Origin: Nitrospirota bacterium
GTDB taxonomy: Bacteria; Nitrospirota; Nitrospiria; SBBL01; JAADHI01
Assembly (NCBI GenBank): GCA_029261215.1
Contig: JAJDBT010000102.1
Coordinates: 1-47,146 of the forward strand
DNA: 47,146 nucleotides
Direction of reading: 5' to 3'
Below, piece after piece: positions 25,428 through 35,301 of the stretch; position 1 is the first letter of the stretch, and the number at the start of each line of letters is the position of its first letter. The translations under genes were made by a program, and so were the position numbers. Under the pieces are notes generated by a model. The model was not told the origin of the DNA. It did no database searches and saw nothing but the letters and a program-made list of their open reading frames with translations.

Positions 25428-28400
25428 GTGCCTAAAAGAACAGATATTCAAAAGATCTTAATTATCGGACCCGGACCCATTGTCATTGGTCAGGCCTGTG
25501 AGTTTGATTACTCCGGAAGCCAGGCCTGCAAGGCGTTGCGTGAAGAAGGCTATCAAGTGGTGTTGGTTAACAGTAATCCCGCAACGATCATGACCGATCC
25601 TGATATTGCGGATTGGACCTATATTGAACCACTCACAGTGGCTTCACTTAGAGCGATCATTCGACAGGAACGACCACAGGCCCTTCTTCCTACGATGGGC
25701 GGACAAACGGCACTGAATCTTGCGCTAGCCCTCTCTGATGCCGGCGTGCTGAAAGAATTCAATGTCGAGCTCATCGGTGCAAATTATGAGTCCATTAAAC
25801 GTGCTGAAGATCGGGAGTCTTTTAAACGGGTAATCGAGCAAGCAGGGTTGCAATATACTGAAAGTGCTACTGCAAAAAATATGGATGAAGCCTATGAAAT
25901 TGTAAAGAAAACTGGCTATCCGGCGATTATTCGACCCTCCTTCACGCTGGGCGGTACGGGCGGCAGCATTGCCTATAATGTCGAAGAGTTTAAAACAGGC
26001 GTGCTCGCCGCTCTGGCGAGCAGCCCCTTGCAAGAAGTGCTGATCGAGCAGTCTGTCATTGGATGGAAAGAGTTTGAACTGGAATTGATGCGGGACAAAA
26101 ATGACAACGTGGTGGTGGTTTGCTCTATCGAAAACCTTGATCCCATGGGCGTGCATACGGGCGATTCCATCACAGTAGCGCCGATTCAAACCCTGACGGA
26201 CAAAGAGTATCAGGAAATGCGGGATGCGGCGGTTAAAATTATCCGGGGAGTCGGAGTCGATACGGGCGGCTCCAATATTCAGTTTTCGCAGAACCCGGCG
26301 AATGGCGATCTTCGCGTGATTGAAATGAATCCCAGGGTTTCACGCAGTTCCGCATTGGCCTCAAAAGCCACCGGGTTTCCCATTGCCAAGATTGCGGCAA
26401 AACTTTCAGTCGGCCTAACCCTTGATGAAATCAAAAATGACATTACTTCTGTTACGCCCGCATCTTTTGAACCGACGCTTGATTATATCGTGGTTAAGAT
26501 TCCGCGATTCGCTTTTGAAAAATTCCCGCATCTTGACCGTACACTTTCCCTTCAAATGAAGTCCGTCGGGGAAGTCATGGCCATTGGCCGAAATTTTAAA
26601 GAAGCCTTTCTAAAGGCCTATCGATCGTTAGAGGTCAATCGTCAGGGTTTGGAAGCGAAATATACTCTGGCTCAAGTGGCTGAATTAAAAAAAATGATGG
26701 CCCGACCGACATTCAACCAAATTTCGCAAGTGCTTGATGCGATGCGTCTTGGCGTTTCCATTGCCGAAGTTCATCAAATCACAAAAATAGACCCCTGGTT
26801 TCTCAATCAGCTTCAAGGCATTCTTGAAGTAGAGTCCGAACTCAAAGAACAGGGGAGTAAGACAGACAGAGACCTGCTTCATCTGGCCAAACGGTCCGGT
26901 TTTTCAGATTTGCAAATTGGCAGATTAATCGGATTGTCCGAAAAAGAGGTGACCTCCTGGCGAAAAAAAGAGGGGGTTTATCCCGTTTTTAAACGTGTAG
27001 ATACCTGCGGTGCAGAGTTTGAAGCCCATACGCCCTATCTGTATTCCACCTATGAAAGTGAATGTGAAGCCCATCCCACGGATCGAAAAAAGGTGATTAT
27101 TCTGGGGAGCGGGCCCAACCGGATCGGGCAGGGCATTGAGTTTGATTACTGTTGTGTCCATGCATCGCTCGCGTTGAGCGAGATGGATTATGAAAGCATT
27201 ATGGTCAACTGCAACCCTGAAACAGTCAGTACCGATTATGATACCTCTGACCGGCTTTATTTTGAGCCTCTGACCCTGGAAGACGTGATGCATATTATTG
27301 AGGTCGAAAAGCCTCTTGGGGTTGTCGTCCAGTTTGGCGGTCAGACGCCTCTGAAATTGGCCAAAGGTCTGACTGAAAATGGAGTGAAGATTCTAGGCAC
27401 CTCTCCAGATGCCATTGATCGCGCAGAAGATCGGGAACGCTTTAATATCCTCATCAATAATCTTGGCTTCAAACAGCCCAACAGCGGTCTGGTTCGATCT
27501 CTTGCCCAGGCCATAACGGCTTCGGAAAAAATTGGCTATCCGGTCATGGTGCGTCCTTCTTACGTGCTTGGCGGACGGGCAATGGAGATTATTTATGATT
27601 CGGCCAGTCTGCAAAACTATATGGAACACGCGCTCAATGCCTCTCCCGATCATCCTATTTTGATTGATGAATATCTCCAGAATGCGATTGAAATTGATGT
27701 GGATGCCGTTTCGGATGGGGTGGATGTTTTTGTCGCCGGCATTATGGAACACATTGAAGAAGCGGGTGTGCATTCAGGCGATTCCGCCTGTGCTTTACCA
27801 CCTTTTTCACTCAATGAAAGCGCTTTAAAAACAATTCGGGAACAGACCATTGCCCTGGCAAAAGAACTCAATGTGGTTGGTCTGATCAATATTCAGTTTG
27901 CCGTCAAAAATGACACGGTTTATATTTTGGAAGTGAATCCAAGAGGATCCAGAACCGTGCCCTTTGTGAGTAAAACCATTGGTCAGCCTCTTGCCAAAAT
28001 TGCGATGAAAGCCGTGTTGGGGGAAATGTTGAAGGATCAGGATATTCATGATCGGCCAATGCGGCATGTCGCGGTCAAGGAAGCGGTCTTCCCTTTTAAG
28101 CGTTTCCAAAGCGATTCGATTTTAGGTCCCGAGATGAAATCGACTGGGGAAGTCATGGGGATTGATACTGATTTTGGTGCGGCATTCGCGAAGGCGGAGA
28201 TTGCTGCGGAAAATGGTTTGCCAGTTTCCGGAAGTGTTTTTGTGAGTGTGAAAGATCAGGATAAAGCGGCAGTTGCCCCAATTGCGAACCGACTCTCTGA
28301 AATAGGTTTTAAACTCATCGCAACTTTTGGAACAGCGGATTATCTGCAACGGCTTGGCTTGCCAGTCGATTCTATAAAAAAAGTTCAGGAAGGGCGGCCC

Positions 28401-28622
28401 AATATTGTGGATGCCTTAAAAAACAAGGAAATTCATCTGGTCATTAACACGGTAGGTGATAAGATGTCTCAATCGGATTCGTATGAAATACGGCATAATG
28501 TCCTTCAAAACAGCATCCCGTATTTTACAACCATTGCAGGAGCACGGGCCGCTGTCCGAGGCATTGAAGCCCTTATGAAAGGAGAAGTAACCGTAAAACC
28601 ACTACAAGACTACCATTCTTAA
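25428..28622 (+). CDS. carB: Carbamoyl phosphate synthase large subunit
   Basis: 1064 residues, full length, with two homologous ATP-grasp halves. The first opens with [21 protein letters not shown] (the GPGPI type) and the second repeats as [21 protein letters not shown] near residue 560. [11 protein letters not shown] and [11 protein letters not shown] mark the two ATP sites, and [23 protein letters not shown] the metal ligands. The C-terminal MGS-like allosteric domain starts near 935. It makes carbamoyl phosphate from ammonia, bicarbonate and ATP. The start is GTG 25428. greA follows 34 bases later. Confidence 0.98.
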   Translation: MPKRTDIQKILIIGPGPIVIGQACEFDYSGSQACKALREEGYQVVLVNSNPATIMTDPDIADWTYIEPLTVASLRAIIRQERPQALLPTMGGQTALNLALALSDAGVLKEFNVELIGANYESIKRAEDRESFKRVIEQAGLQYTESATAKNMDEAYEIVKKTGYPAIIRPSFTLGGTGGSIAYNVEEFKTGVLAALASSPLQEVLIEQSVIGWKEFELELMRDKNDNVVVVCSIENLDPMGVHTGDSITVAPIQTLTDKEYQEMRDAAVKIIRGVGVDTGGSNIQFSQNPANGDLRVIEMNPRVSRSSALASKATGFPIAKIAAKLSVGLTLDEIKNDITSVTPASFEPTLDYIVVKIPRFAFEKFPHLDRTLSLQMKSVGEVMAIGRNFKEAFLKAYRSLEVNRQGLEAKYTLAQVAELKKMMARPTFNQISQVLDAMRLGVSIAEVHQITKIDPWFLNQLQGILEVESELKEQGSKTDRDLLHLAKRSGFSDLQIGRLIGLSEKEVTSWRKKEGVYPVFKRVDTCGAEFEAHTPYLYSTYESECEAHPTDRKKVIILGSGPNRIGQGIEFDYCCVHASLALSEMDYESIMVNCNPETVSTDYDTSDRLYFEPLTLEDVMHIIEVEKPLGVVVQFGGQTPLKLAKGLTENGVKILGTSPDAIDRAEDRERFNILINNLGFKQPNSGLVRSLAQAITASEKIGYPVMVRPSYVLGGRAMEIIYDSASLQNYMEHALNASPDHPILIDEYLQNAIEIDVDAVSDGVDVFVAGIMEHIEEAGVHSGDSACALPPFSLNESALKTIREQTIALAKELNVVGLINIQFAVKNDTVYILEVNPRGSRTVPFVSKTIGQPLAKIAMKAVLGEMLKDQDIHDRPMRHVAVKEAVFPFKRFQSDSILGPEMKSTGEVMGIDTDFGAAFAKAEIAAENGLPVSGSVFVSVKDQDKAAVAPIANRLSEIGFKLIATFGTADYLQRLGLPVDSIKKVQEGRPNIVDALKNKEIHLVINTVGDKMSQSDSYEIRHNVLQNSIPYFTTIAGARAAVRGIEALMKGEVTVKPLQDYHS

Positions 28623-28656
28623 CGCCCAGAGATTTAGATAGTGAGGAGGAGACACC

Positions 28657-29130
28657 TTGAAAATACCGATGACGAAGAGGGGCCTAATCCAGCTCCAGGA
28701 AGAGCTGGATTATCTCAGACGGGTAGAACGCCCCAAAAACATTGCGGATATTGCAGAAGCCCGTGCACACGGAGATCTCTCTGAGAATGCAGAATACAGC
28801 GCCGCAAAGGAGAAACAAGGTTTTATTGAAGGCCGAATACAGGAAATTAATGGGAAGTTAGCCAATGCCAATGTCATTGACACCTCTAATCTTTCAACAG
28901 AAAAGGTTGTTTTTGGTGCTACTGTCGAGCTGATCGATGTGGACACAGATGAAAAAAAACAATTCCGCATCGTCGGGGTAGACGAAGCAAATGTTAAAAA
29001 TGGGACAATTTCGGTTCACTCTCCTGTGGCCAAAGCCTTGATCAGTAGAGCCGTCGGAGATTTTGTTGAAGTAAAAACGCCAAGCAAAATGGTTGAATAT
29101 GAAGTCATCCGAATTTTCTTCGAGGAATAA
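28657..29130 (+). CDS. greA: Transcription elongation factor GreA
   Basis: 157 residues: an N-terminal coiled coil (about 1-75) with tip residues DLSENAEY, and a C-terminal FKBP-like domain (about 80-157) that binds RNA polymerase. It rescues backtracked RNA polymerase by stimulating transcript cleavage. The start is TTG 28657 behind GAGGAG; ATG 28669 is an alternative four codons in. The next gene begins at the last base of the stop codon (TAATG). Confidence 0.95.
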   Translation: MKIPMTKRGLIQLQEELDYLRRVERPKNIADIAEARAHGDLSENAEYSAAKEKQGFIEGRIQEINGKLANANVIDTSNLSTEKVVFGATVELIDVDTDEKKQFRIVGVDEANVKNGTISVHSPVAKALISRAVGDFVEVKTPSKMVEYEVIRIFFEE

Positions 29131-29939
29131 TGCCTGTGGCTGTGGCAAATGCTTCAAAGATTCCCGTGATTACCCTGACAACAGATTTTGGTTTAAGGGA
29201 TTATTTTGTAGGCGTACTCAAAGGCGTTTTACTTCAAAGCCTTCCTCTTGCGCATGTCATCGATATCACTCATGAAATTGCACCACATGATGTCATCAGC
29301 GCTTCCTTTGTTGTTCAGGAAACCTTTCGCTATTTTCCAGAAGGAACCGTCCATCTGGTTGTTGTCGATCCCGGTGTTGGCACCTCACGCAGAAAGCTTG
29401 TCGTGACGCTTTGTGGTCAGTATTTTGTCGCTCCGGATAACGGCATTCTCACGATCCTTTTAAAAATGAAGGGGAGTCGTGTTTTTGAAATAGGTTCTAA
29501 TGCTGATCTAAAATCAGGAGAGAGCCCCACCTTCGCCGCCCGGGATCACTTTGCACCCATTGCCGCGACCCTGGCAAAAGGCATAAAGCCTGGTGACCTG
29601 GGAAAGGAAATATTTGACGCCCACCAAATTGATGATTTGACGTGTAAAAAAGCGGGGACACGCATCAGCGGAAAAATTGTTTATTTTGACCGCTTTGGCA
29701 ATGGCATTACAAATATTACACGGGCAGATTTGGAAGAAGGCTCGAAAACACCGGAAAATATCAAGGTTGAACTTCAGGATAAGCGGTTTATCGTACTCAA
29801 GGGCAATTATGCATCTGGAGAAGAAAATGAAGTATTTGCCATAATTAATAGCTCGGGACACATGGAAATATCAAGCAGGAATCGCTCTGCACAACAAATA
29901 CTTAAGCTTAAGTTGATGGATAATATTATCGTGAATTGA
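29130..29939 (+). CDS. SAM hydroxide adenosyltransferase (DUF62 family)
   Basis: 269 residues. Signatures of the family: ITLTTDFGLRDYFVGVLKG near the N-terminus, VIDITHEIAPHDV, LVVVDPGVGTSRR, VAPDNGIL, RDHFAPIAA and YFDRFGNGITNI. It hydrolyses S-adenosylmethionine to adenosine and methionine, and relatives are fluorinases or chlorinases. The RDHF/HxxP type residues match hydroxide enzymes. Start overlaps the greA stop. The physiological reason for SAM hydrolysis is unknown. Confidence 0.9.
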   Translation: MPVAVANASKIPVITLTTDFGLRDYFVGVLKGVLLQSLPLAHVIDITHEIAPHDVISASFVVQETFRYFPEGTVHLVVVDPGVGTSRRKLVVTLCGQYFVAPDNGILTILLKMKGSRVFEIGSNADLKSGESPTFAARDHFAPIAATLAKGIKPGDLGKEIFDAHQIDDLTCKKAGTRISGKIVYFDRFGNGITNITRADLEEGSKTPENIKVELQDKRFIVLKGNYASGEENEVFAIINSSGHMEISSRNRSAQQILKLKLMDNIIVN

Positions 29940-29960
29940 TTTATAAGGATTATTTGTATT

Positions 29961-30251
29961 ATGGGATTGTTGTTTGTGTTTTTAACCGTTATTGTCATTA
30001 TTATTCTAATCGCCCGCATGGCCTCCAAAACACGACCTGAGACAGAAAAAGTTGCATCACAAAAAAAGACAGGGCTCTATACCGTTAAAAAGCTGGAAGG
30101 CCCAAGCCCTGATCGGGATCAGGTGATTTTGCTTGAAGCCCTGATTTCTGTTTTAATTCAAAAAAAAGTGATTTCAGAAGAAGAGGTCGCGGCGGAGATT
30201 AAATCGATTATAGATAAAAAGGAAGATGTTAAAAAGAAAAAGAATAGATAA
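29961..30251 (+). CDS. Small single-helix membrane protein
   Basis: 96 residues: a hydrophobic helix at 2-19 (LLFVFLTVIVIIILIA), then a charged cytoplasmic part with a helix EALISVLIQKKVISEEEVAAEI and a lysine-rich end. Not recognised. It lies 21 bases after the SAM hydrolase, with a weak AAGGAT site, and ends the long pyr operon; a convergent gene follows. Confidence 0.6.
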   Translation: MGLLFVFLTVIVIIILIARMASKTRPETEKVASQKKTGLYTVKKLEGPSPDRDQVILLEALISVLIQKKVISEEEVAAEIKSIIDKKEDVKKKKNR

Positions 30252-30279
30252 ATTATTATAATGACTTGAAAATAAAGAT

Positions 30280-30843
30280 CTATTTCCAAAACATGATGTA
30301 ATCCTGAATATGTTCCTTCGAACATAAAAAAGTCACCTGATCCCGGGTATCCACACTCACATTTCCATAGGCGAGTTGGATTTTATTTTGTTTCTTGACA
30401 AAAAAGATCAACATTTTTTCAGGAAGGCACAGTTCTGCAATTGTCTTTCCCGCACCATGAAAACCATCGGGAATGATAATATGTTGAATGACAAAATCAG
30501 AGCGGATCAAAAGACGCTCAAAATCATGCAATGTTTCATACGGAGAGACGATACTTTCTGTTGCTTCTAACTGTTTCTGCTTCCCTAATATTTTCTCAAT
30601 CCATTCTTGTACTTCCTTTTTTTCATATAACTGGCTTAGGGGCACATCAGCCTGCGTATAAATTTCCTCTCCCAATATGGCTTGGGCTTCCTGAATTTCT
30701 TTTTCCAAGCCACGGGCATCGAGGTTGAGTTTAATCTTTTGAGTATGCTGATTGACATGATCCGCAATCGAAATCACCGCTTCCTGGGCGCCACTGAGTA
30801 TCACAATCATATTCCGTTGTAATTGTTTCCAGGTTTCAATCAT
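30280..30843 (-). CDS. RCK_C (TrkA-C) domain protein
   Basis: 187 residues. The last 70 residues (VIQHIIIPDGFHGAGKTIAELCLPE ... VTFLCSKEHI) match the RCK_C ligand-binding domain found on potassium channels and transporters. The N-terminal part is a long amphipathic helix (about 40-105) and there is no membrane segment, so it resembles a soluble regulatory partner, perhaps of an ion transporter encoded elsewhere. Read on the minus strand, it follows the PATAN gene by 30 bases. Confidence 0.6.
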   Translation of the reverse strand: MIETWKQLQRNMIVILSGAQEAVISIADHVNQHTQKIKLNLDARGLEKEIQEAQAILGEEIYTQADVPLSQLYEKKEVQEWIEKILGKQKQLEATESIVSPYETLHDFERLLIRSDFVIQHIIIPDGFHGAGKTIAELCLPEKMLIFFVKKQNKIQLAYGNVSVDTRDQVTFLCSKEHIQDYIMFWK

Positions 30844-30873
30844 ATTAGTGTCCGATAGTGTATATTATGTAAA

Positions 30874-32052
30874 CTATTTTAAGTCTTTGGGCTGCAGTAT
30901 AAATTTGTCTGCGTTCCCCGTCTCAAGTTTGTAGGTCCAATACGCATTCAGGTTTTGAAGGTTTTGTTGTTTGTTTCCAAAAAATCCTTCTTCCATCAAG
31001 CCCTGAAGGGACTCAGGATACCGATTATACTTTAAATAGTAAAGATCAAGTGCGAAGCGAATAAAGTATCGCTGATTATGTTCCGAAAGAGAGACAAGAT
31101 CTTCAAAGGATCTGCTGGCCTTCAAAGTGGTCATTTTTAGTGAAGGCATTGAAAAGATGAAAAGCCCGACCACAAGCGTACTGATCAAGACGCCCGCCAA
31201 GGCCTTAAGGAGCTTTTCTTTGCTGGCGGAGGAAAATCCTGAGACCGGTTCAAGTGCCTCTTCAGGAATTCTTGCCTCTTTTTTTTCTCTAATGACCTTA
31301 TTGGCAAGAAGCTCGGTAAGGCCTTGATAAACATAAAAAGCCCCCATTTGCGCCCGGTCAATGATTTCCTGGACAGTCTGTCTCCCGTCGATCTGATTCA
31401 GCAGCCAATCCTCCTCTTCGGCTTCTTCATCCTCTATGTTCTCTCCGAGGTCTCCAAAAAAATCTTCTGCAGCCTCTTTTGTGTCTTTTGTTGCTTTTTT
31501 TGTATTTGAGGATCTTCCAACAGGATCTGTTTGTTCAAAGACCGACTTTCTCGAAACGATTTTTTTAAGCAGGAGGGGCCATTCGTCAATTTGACGAACC
31601 GCTTCCATAAGAATGAATTGTGTATCCAAAGGCTGAACAAGCATTGGATTAAAAGAGATGTCCTTTTGTTCGAATTCATACTCCCCTGCTTTCCAGTCAA
31701 AAACTTTAAAAATCGTTTCTTCAGTAAAAAGCCGGTTCAATCGTTTTAATTCTTCGGGAAGAACAAGCTCGAGATCAACCAAAACGGCCTCTAGTGACTT
31801 ATTTGCATTTTCCTGTTTATAGCGGGAAATAATCAATTGGTCTGCCGAGAGGATATTGGCTTTTGTAAGACAGTCGCCAAGCGTCTTATCGTGATCCCCT
31901 TCGTATGCGCGGATGATTTTTCCATCTTTAAAACAAACTGAAAAGGTTTGCTGATCCTTTATTAAATGTAAAAGCCCTTCCTTTTTTTGATGAAAAATCA
32001 GCTGGAAAATTTCAGACAGGCCGAACTCTTTAATGGATCCCTTTAAAGCCAT
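30874..32052 (-). CDS. PATAN (DUF4388) domain protein with membrane segment
   Basis: 392 residues. The N-terminal PATAN/DUF4388 domain (about 1-170) is recognisable from MALKGSIKEFGLSEIFQLIFHQKKEG, the strand pair GLLHLIKDQQTFSVCFKDGKIIRA and DQLIISRYKQ. A charged acidic stretch and a helical bundle follow (about 175-275), then one membrane helix near 280-300 and a short outer domain (about 310-392). PATAN domains act as signalling or regulatory modules in Deltaproteobacteria and cyanobacteria. ATG 32052 overlaps the end of the TPR gene by 10 bases, so they are coupled. Confidence 0.7.
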   Translation of the reverse strand: MALKGSIKEFGLSEIFQLIFHQKKEGLLHLIKDQQTFSVCFKDGKIIRAYEGDHDKTLGDCLTKANILSADQLIISRYKQENANKSLEAVLVDLELVLPEELKRLNRLFTEETIFKVFDWKAGEYEFEQKDISFNPMLVQPLDTQFILMEAVRQIDEWPLLLKKIVSRKSVFEQTDPVGRSSNTKKATKDTKEAAEDFFGDLGENIEDEEAEEEDWLLNQIDGRQTVQEIIDRAQMGAFYVYQGLTELLANKVIREKKEARIPEEALEPVSGFSSASKEKLLKALAGVLISTLVVGLFIFSMPSLKMTTLKASRSFEDLVSLSEHNQRYFIRFALDLYYLKYNRYPESLQGLMEEGFFGNKQQNLQNLNAYWTYKLETGNADKFILQPKDLK

Positions 32053-34022
32053 TTACGCTGACCTCTTTTGATGACTAAATCAATCAATACGACAAGATAG
32101 AGCATAATGAGAAACACGATGGGCAAGACTGATCCGGAACGATGTAAATACCAGGCGGTCGGAGGAATCAGAAGGTCACTGATAAAAATTGAAGAAAGCA
32201 GCATGAAAAAAAATGCGAGAAAAAATAAACCCGTTTTTGTCCATCGTATTGCAAGATGACCTCCCCCAGGGAGAATGAAGAGCGGATAGAGCCTGGCAGG
32301 AATCCTTTTTACTGCATCTTCAACGATTGTAAAATCACTTTTTTTCCGAACAGTCATAAAACGCATTTCACAAGGTCTGCAAACCTGGTAACTAAACAAA
32401 CGTCGTGTACATCGATTGCAAATGGCTTTTTTGCAAAAAGCACACTGCGTTCCTGAAATAAAAGATTTGTGAAAAAGGCCTGCAATCAATAATAAAACCA
32501 CCCAAATGACCGCAATCATCGGGGCCTTATTTAAAGCGATATTTCCAATCAGGCCCTGCCATATTTTTTCGCTCAATTCATTGCGATCTCCCACCTGACT
32601 TAAAAGCCGGTTTACAAGGTCTGCCTTTGTAAATCGCTCTTCAATAACTGGAAAGTTGGGATAACGTGCCGATTGCATTGCATATTTTTCGGTCGATTGC
32701 GTATTAATCGCGTGTGCTTTTGCAAAGGTGGCTTCCCCTTTTTTAAATAAAAGCATTTCCCGGTAGGCCTGACTCATATTGTAATGTGCCGAGACGAGAG
32801 AAGGCGCAACGACAAGTGCCTTTTGATAATATTCAAGGGCCTTGTCATAGTGTTTTGAGTAAAAGGCCAGGTTTCCGAGGTTATTCAAAATCATGGGAGA
32901 ATCTGGATTTCCTTCAAGGGCCTTTTGATAAAAGCGTGTCGCTTTAACATAATCGCCACCCTGCGCTTCATAAGAAGCCCGAATAAACCACCCCTCCCAG
33001 CCTGCATCTTCAAGTTCAAGGGGGGGGGGTGTCCATAAATAATCCGAATGATAGTTTCTCGACATTTCATCGAGAAGCAGAGAGGAATTTGCTGTAAATA
33101 TGGTGAACACAAAGGGCAAAACCCATGGAATTACCCCCAGACCAAAGATGAATATAAACACCATTGTTTTCTCAAGACGACTATAAAAGCCCCAAAACAG
33201 GGCAAAAGCAAAGAACATAAACCAAAGCACAGGAAGTCCAAGCAGTAAAGGTGCGATTAATAGAAGCGTAAAAATCAGTCCCGCAGGAATTGGGTAGACA
33301 TAGCCCTTTGAGTGTTCAAAGATGTGATGCACCCATATGGGTAGGAAAGCAAAAAGAGAATAAAAAATAAAAGCCAGCATACTTAAGGCAGTGGAAAATA
33401 AGAGAAAAAGCAGAAAAGGACTTAAAACAGAGACAAGGAGCAGGAAATCACTGAAAACAAGTTGAACTCCCTTAAGGTAATGAAAAAGAATATTAACCAG
33501 ATCAAAGGGCCTTGTCTGCCATATAACTTTGGCCATAAAAAATGAAGGGGTGGGTGATAAGGGTGAAATTTTAGAAGCCATCTGGCCTAGTTTTATCGCC
33601 TCATCCTCCCTCCCCGACCGTAATGCAGATTCAGCTTGAAACAACAGATAACTTGAAACCCGATCAGAGCGGACGATGCCTTTATCGACAATAAAGTCAT
33701 TAAAATCTGCATCACGCATTAATTCCTCGAGCAGCACTGTTGTTTTATTGGCTTCAGTTGTTTTATTGGCTTCAGTCGATATTTCAGTGTTTAATACGGC
33801 TTCTGATTCTTCCGGCACCTCTGATAAAAGCGCCCTTGTCTCTAGATTTTTCTCGACTGAAACCTCATTTTCGATCACCTGAGCCAGAGCCGTATAGGGC
33901 TGTGTATAGAAAAAAACTGCTAAAAAAACAAGGCGGGTAATGCAGATGGATTGGGCTTGAGTGGCGGGCGCTTTTAAATCTTTCCTTCCGTTCCTTCGAG
34001 TAATCGACGGATATTTCCCCAA
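32043..34022 (-). CDS. Multi-pass membrane protein with TPR repeats and zinc ribbon
   Basis: About 659 residues from TTG 34022, which is inside the end of plsY. A basic n-region and a hydrophobic segment ending TALA suggest a signal peptide. Then come several membrane helices, TPR-type repeats (for example NPDSPMILNNLGNLAFYSKHYDKALEYYQKALVVAP and the next unit), a cysteine cluster CAFCKKAICNRC ... CRPC typical of a zinc ribbon, and three C-terminal membrane helices. Between the plsY stop and the signal segment I find no ATG, GTG or TTG, so the start is uncertain. A run of ten C (33020-33029) lies in codons for T-P-P-P-L, a slippage-prone site. Function unknown; likely scaffold or envelope assembly. 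Confidence 0.6.
   Translation of the reverse strand: MGKYPSITRRNGRKDLKAPATQAQSICITRLVFLAVFFYTQPYTALAQVIENEVSVEKNLETRALLSEVPEESEAVLNTEISTEANKTTEANKTTVLLEELMRDADFNDFIVDKGIVRSDRVSSYLLFQAESALRSGREDEAIKLGQMASKISPLSPTPSFFMAKVIWQTRPFDLVNILFHYLKGVQLVFSDFLLLVSVLSPFLLFLLFSTALSMLAFIFYSLFAFLPIWVHHIFEHSKGYVYPIPAGLIFTLLLIAPLLLGLPVLWFMFFAFALFWGFYSRLEKTMVFIFIFGLGVIPWVLPFVFTIFTANSSLLLDEMSRNYHSDYLWTPPPLELEDAGWEGWFIRASYEAQGGDYVKATRFYQKALEGNPDSPMILNNLGNLAFYSKHYDKALEYYQKALVVAPSLVSAHYNMSQAYREMLLFKKGEATFAKAHAINTQSTEKYAMQSARYPNFPVIEERFTKADLVNRLLSQVGDRNELSEKIWQGLIGNIALNKAPMIAVIWVVLLLIAGLFHKSFISGTQCAFCKKAICNRCTRRLFSYQVCRPCEMRFMTVRKKSDFTIVEDAVKRIPARLYPLFILPGGGHLAIRWTKTGLFFLAFFFMLLSSIFISDLLIPPTAWYLHRSGSVLPIVFLIMLYLVVLIDLVIKRGQRKWL
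33020..33029 (-). repeat. C10 homopolymer inside the TPR-protein gene
   Basis: Ten G on the plus strand within the coding frame of the TPR protein. Loss or gain of one base would frameshift it. Such tracts are known phase-variation sites, but only one sequence is available here. Confidence 0.7.
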
Positions 34023-34537
34023 TGGCGAAAGTAGATAAGAAAGGTAATCAAACAAGAAAAAATGACAAAATCTGTCCCTAAGTTGAAAAAAAATGTCAGT
34101 AGCGGCAGGGCGCCAAAAGCGGTTAATGCGCCAACAGAAGAATATTTTCCAAAAAATACCCCACCTCCCCATAATAATAGTCCGACCAGTGCCACTTGAG
34201 GAGCCAGGATGAGGATAACCCCAAAACTACTTGCAACCCCTTTTCCCCCTTTAAATTTTAAAAACACAGAAAAAATGTGCCCTAGTATCGCTGCGAGGCC
34301 CACAAGGAGTGTGATGCGATCTCCAAAACCAGATTGCCGCGAAACAATAATCAGGGGAAGTCCCTTGCACAAGTCGAAAAATAAGGTCGCAACTGCGGCT
34401 TTTTTACCCGCCACACGAAGCACATTTGTTGCGCCAATATTCCCACTCCCCTTTTTTCTGGGGTCAATCCCTTGAAATAATTTGGTGATGATTAAACCAA
34501 AAGGCAAGGACCCAACCAGATAGTTAGCAAGAATCAT
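33974..34537 (-). CDS. plsY: Glycerol-3-phosphate acyltransferase PlsY
   Basis: 187 residues. Conserved PlsY loops: GSLPFGLII, KGSGNIGATNVLR and GGKGVASSFGV, with several membrane helices. It acylates glycerol 3-phosphate using acyl phosphate in the first step of phospholipid synthesis. No plsX is present in the window. Its 3' end overlaps the likely start of the TPR gene. It is transcribed in the same direction as pgsA, about 220 bases after it, so it may have its own promoter. Confidence 0.95.
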   Translation of the reverse strand: MILANYLVGSLPFGLIITKLFQGIDPRKKGSGNIGATNVLRVAGKKAAVATLFFDLCKGLPLIIVSRQSGFGDRITLLVGLAAILGHIFSVFLKFKGGKGVASSFGVILILAPQVALVGLLLWGGGVFFGKYSSVGALTAFGALPLLTFFFNLGTDFVIFSCLITFLIYFRHWGNIRRLLEGTEGKI

Positions 34538-34758
34538 TCCGAGTTGATCGTTAATTTTTAATCCTCGTTTTTGGAAGGGGTTTTTAAAGTGTTTTTCGGG
34601 AGACTGTAATGGAGCAACTTAAAGAAAACATGAGCCGAAGTTGTCAATCTCATTCTGCTTATAATTTTTTTATTCCTGAGTATCTATCCATTTATACTTG
34701 TTAAATCAAGTCATTAGATTCGTTTCTCGAAGCTCAATCTCAATTAAAGAAACCGTAT

Positions 34759-35301
34759 TTATTTGATTTCGAGCAAGTTCACGCGTCGTCCAAATTTCAC
34801 AAAATATTGAAGTGCTGAAAAAACAGCCAAAACCATTGAGAGTAGTAAAAAGAAAATCCCTGCTTGATGGAAGAGTGGGTTTTCAAAATCTATCGTCAGA
34901 ATAATGACAGAAACCGTCTGAATAAACATTTTGATTTTGCCCGTTGTTTCTGCCGAGATGACAATGCCTTCACTTGAGGCGATGGCACGAAAACCCGTCA
35001 TTGTAAATTCCCGCCCGATGATGATGATGGCCAGCCATGCGGAAACCCGCCCGACGCCGACCAATAAAATTAAAGCGGAAAGAATGAGCAGTTTGTCTGC
35101 GATCGGGTCTAGGAATTTTCCAAATTGCGTGACCTCTGATCGGGCTCTGGCAAGATAACCATCCAAAATATCGGTCAGTGAAGCCACTGAAAAAATCAGG
35201 GCGGCAATGATCGAAGAATCGAAGGAATTTTGATAGAACGAAAGGATGTAGAATGGGATCAGGACAACCCTGAAAATCGTCAAAATATTGGGCAGGTTCA
35301 T
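34759..35301 (-). CDS. pgsA: CDP-diacylglycerol-glycerol-3-phosphate 3-phosphatidyltransferase
   Basis: 180 residues from ATG 35301, the start of MNLPNILTIFRVVLIPFYILSF. The CDP-alcohol phosphotransferase motif D-G-x2-A-R-x8-G-x3-D-x3-D is present as DGYLARARSEVTQFGKFLDPIAD. Membrane helices fill the rest. It makes phosphatidylglycerol phosphate. ATG overlaps the stop of the acyltransferase gene (ATGA), so the two are coupled. Confidence 0.95.
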   Translation of the reverse strand: MNLPNILTIFRVVLIPFYILSFYQNSFDSSIIAALIFSVASLTDILDGYLARARSEVTQFGKFLDPIADKLLILSALILLVGVGRVSAWLAIIIIGREFTMTGFRAIASSEGIVISAETTGKIKMFIQTVSVIILTIDFENPLFHQAGIFFLLLSMVLAVFSALQYFVKFGRRVNLLEIK

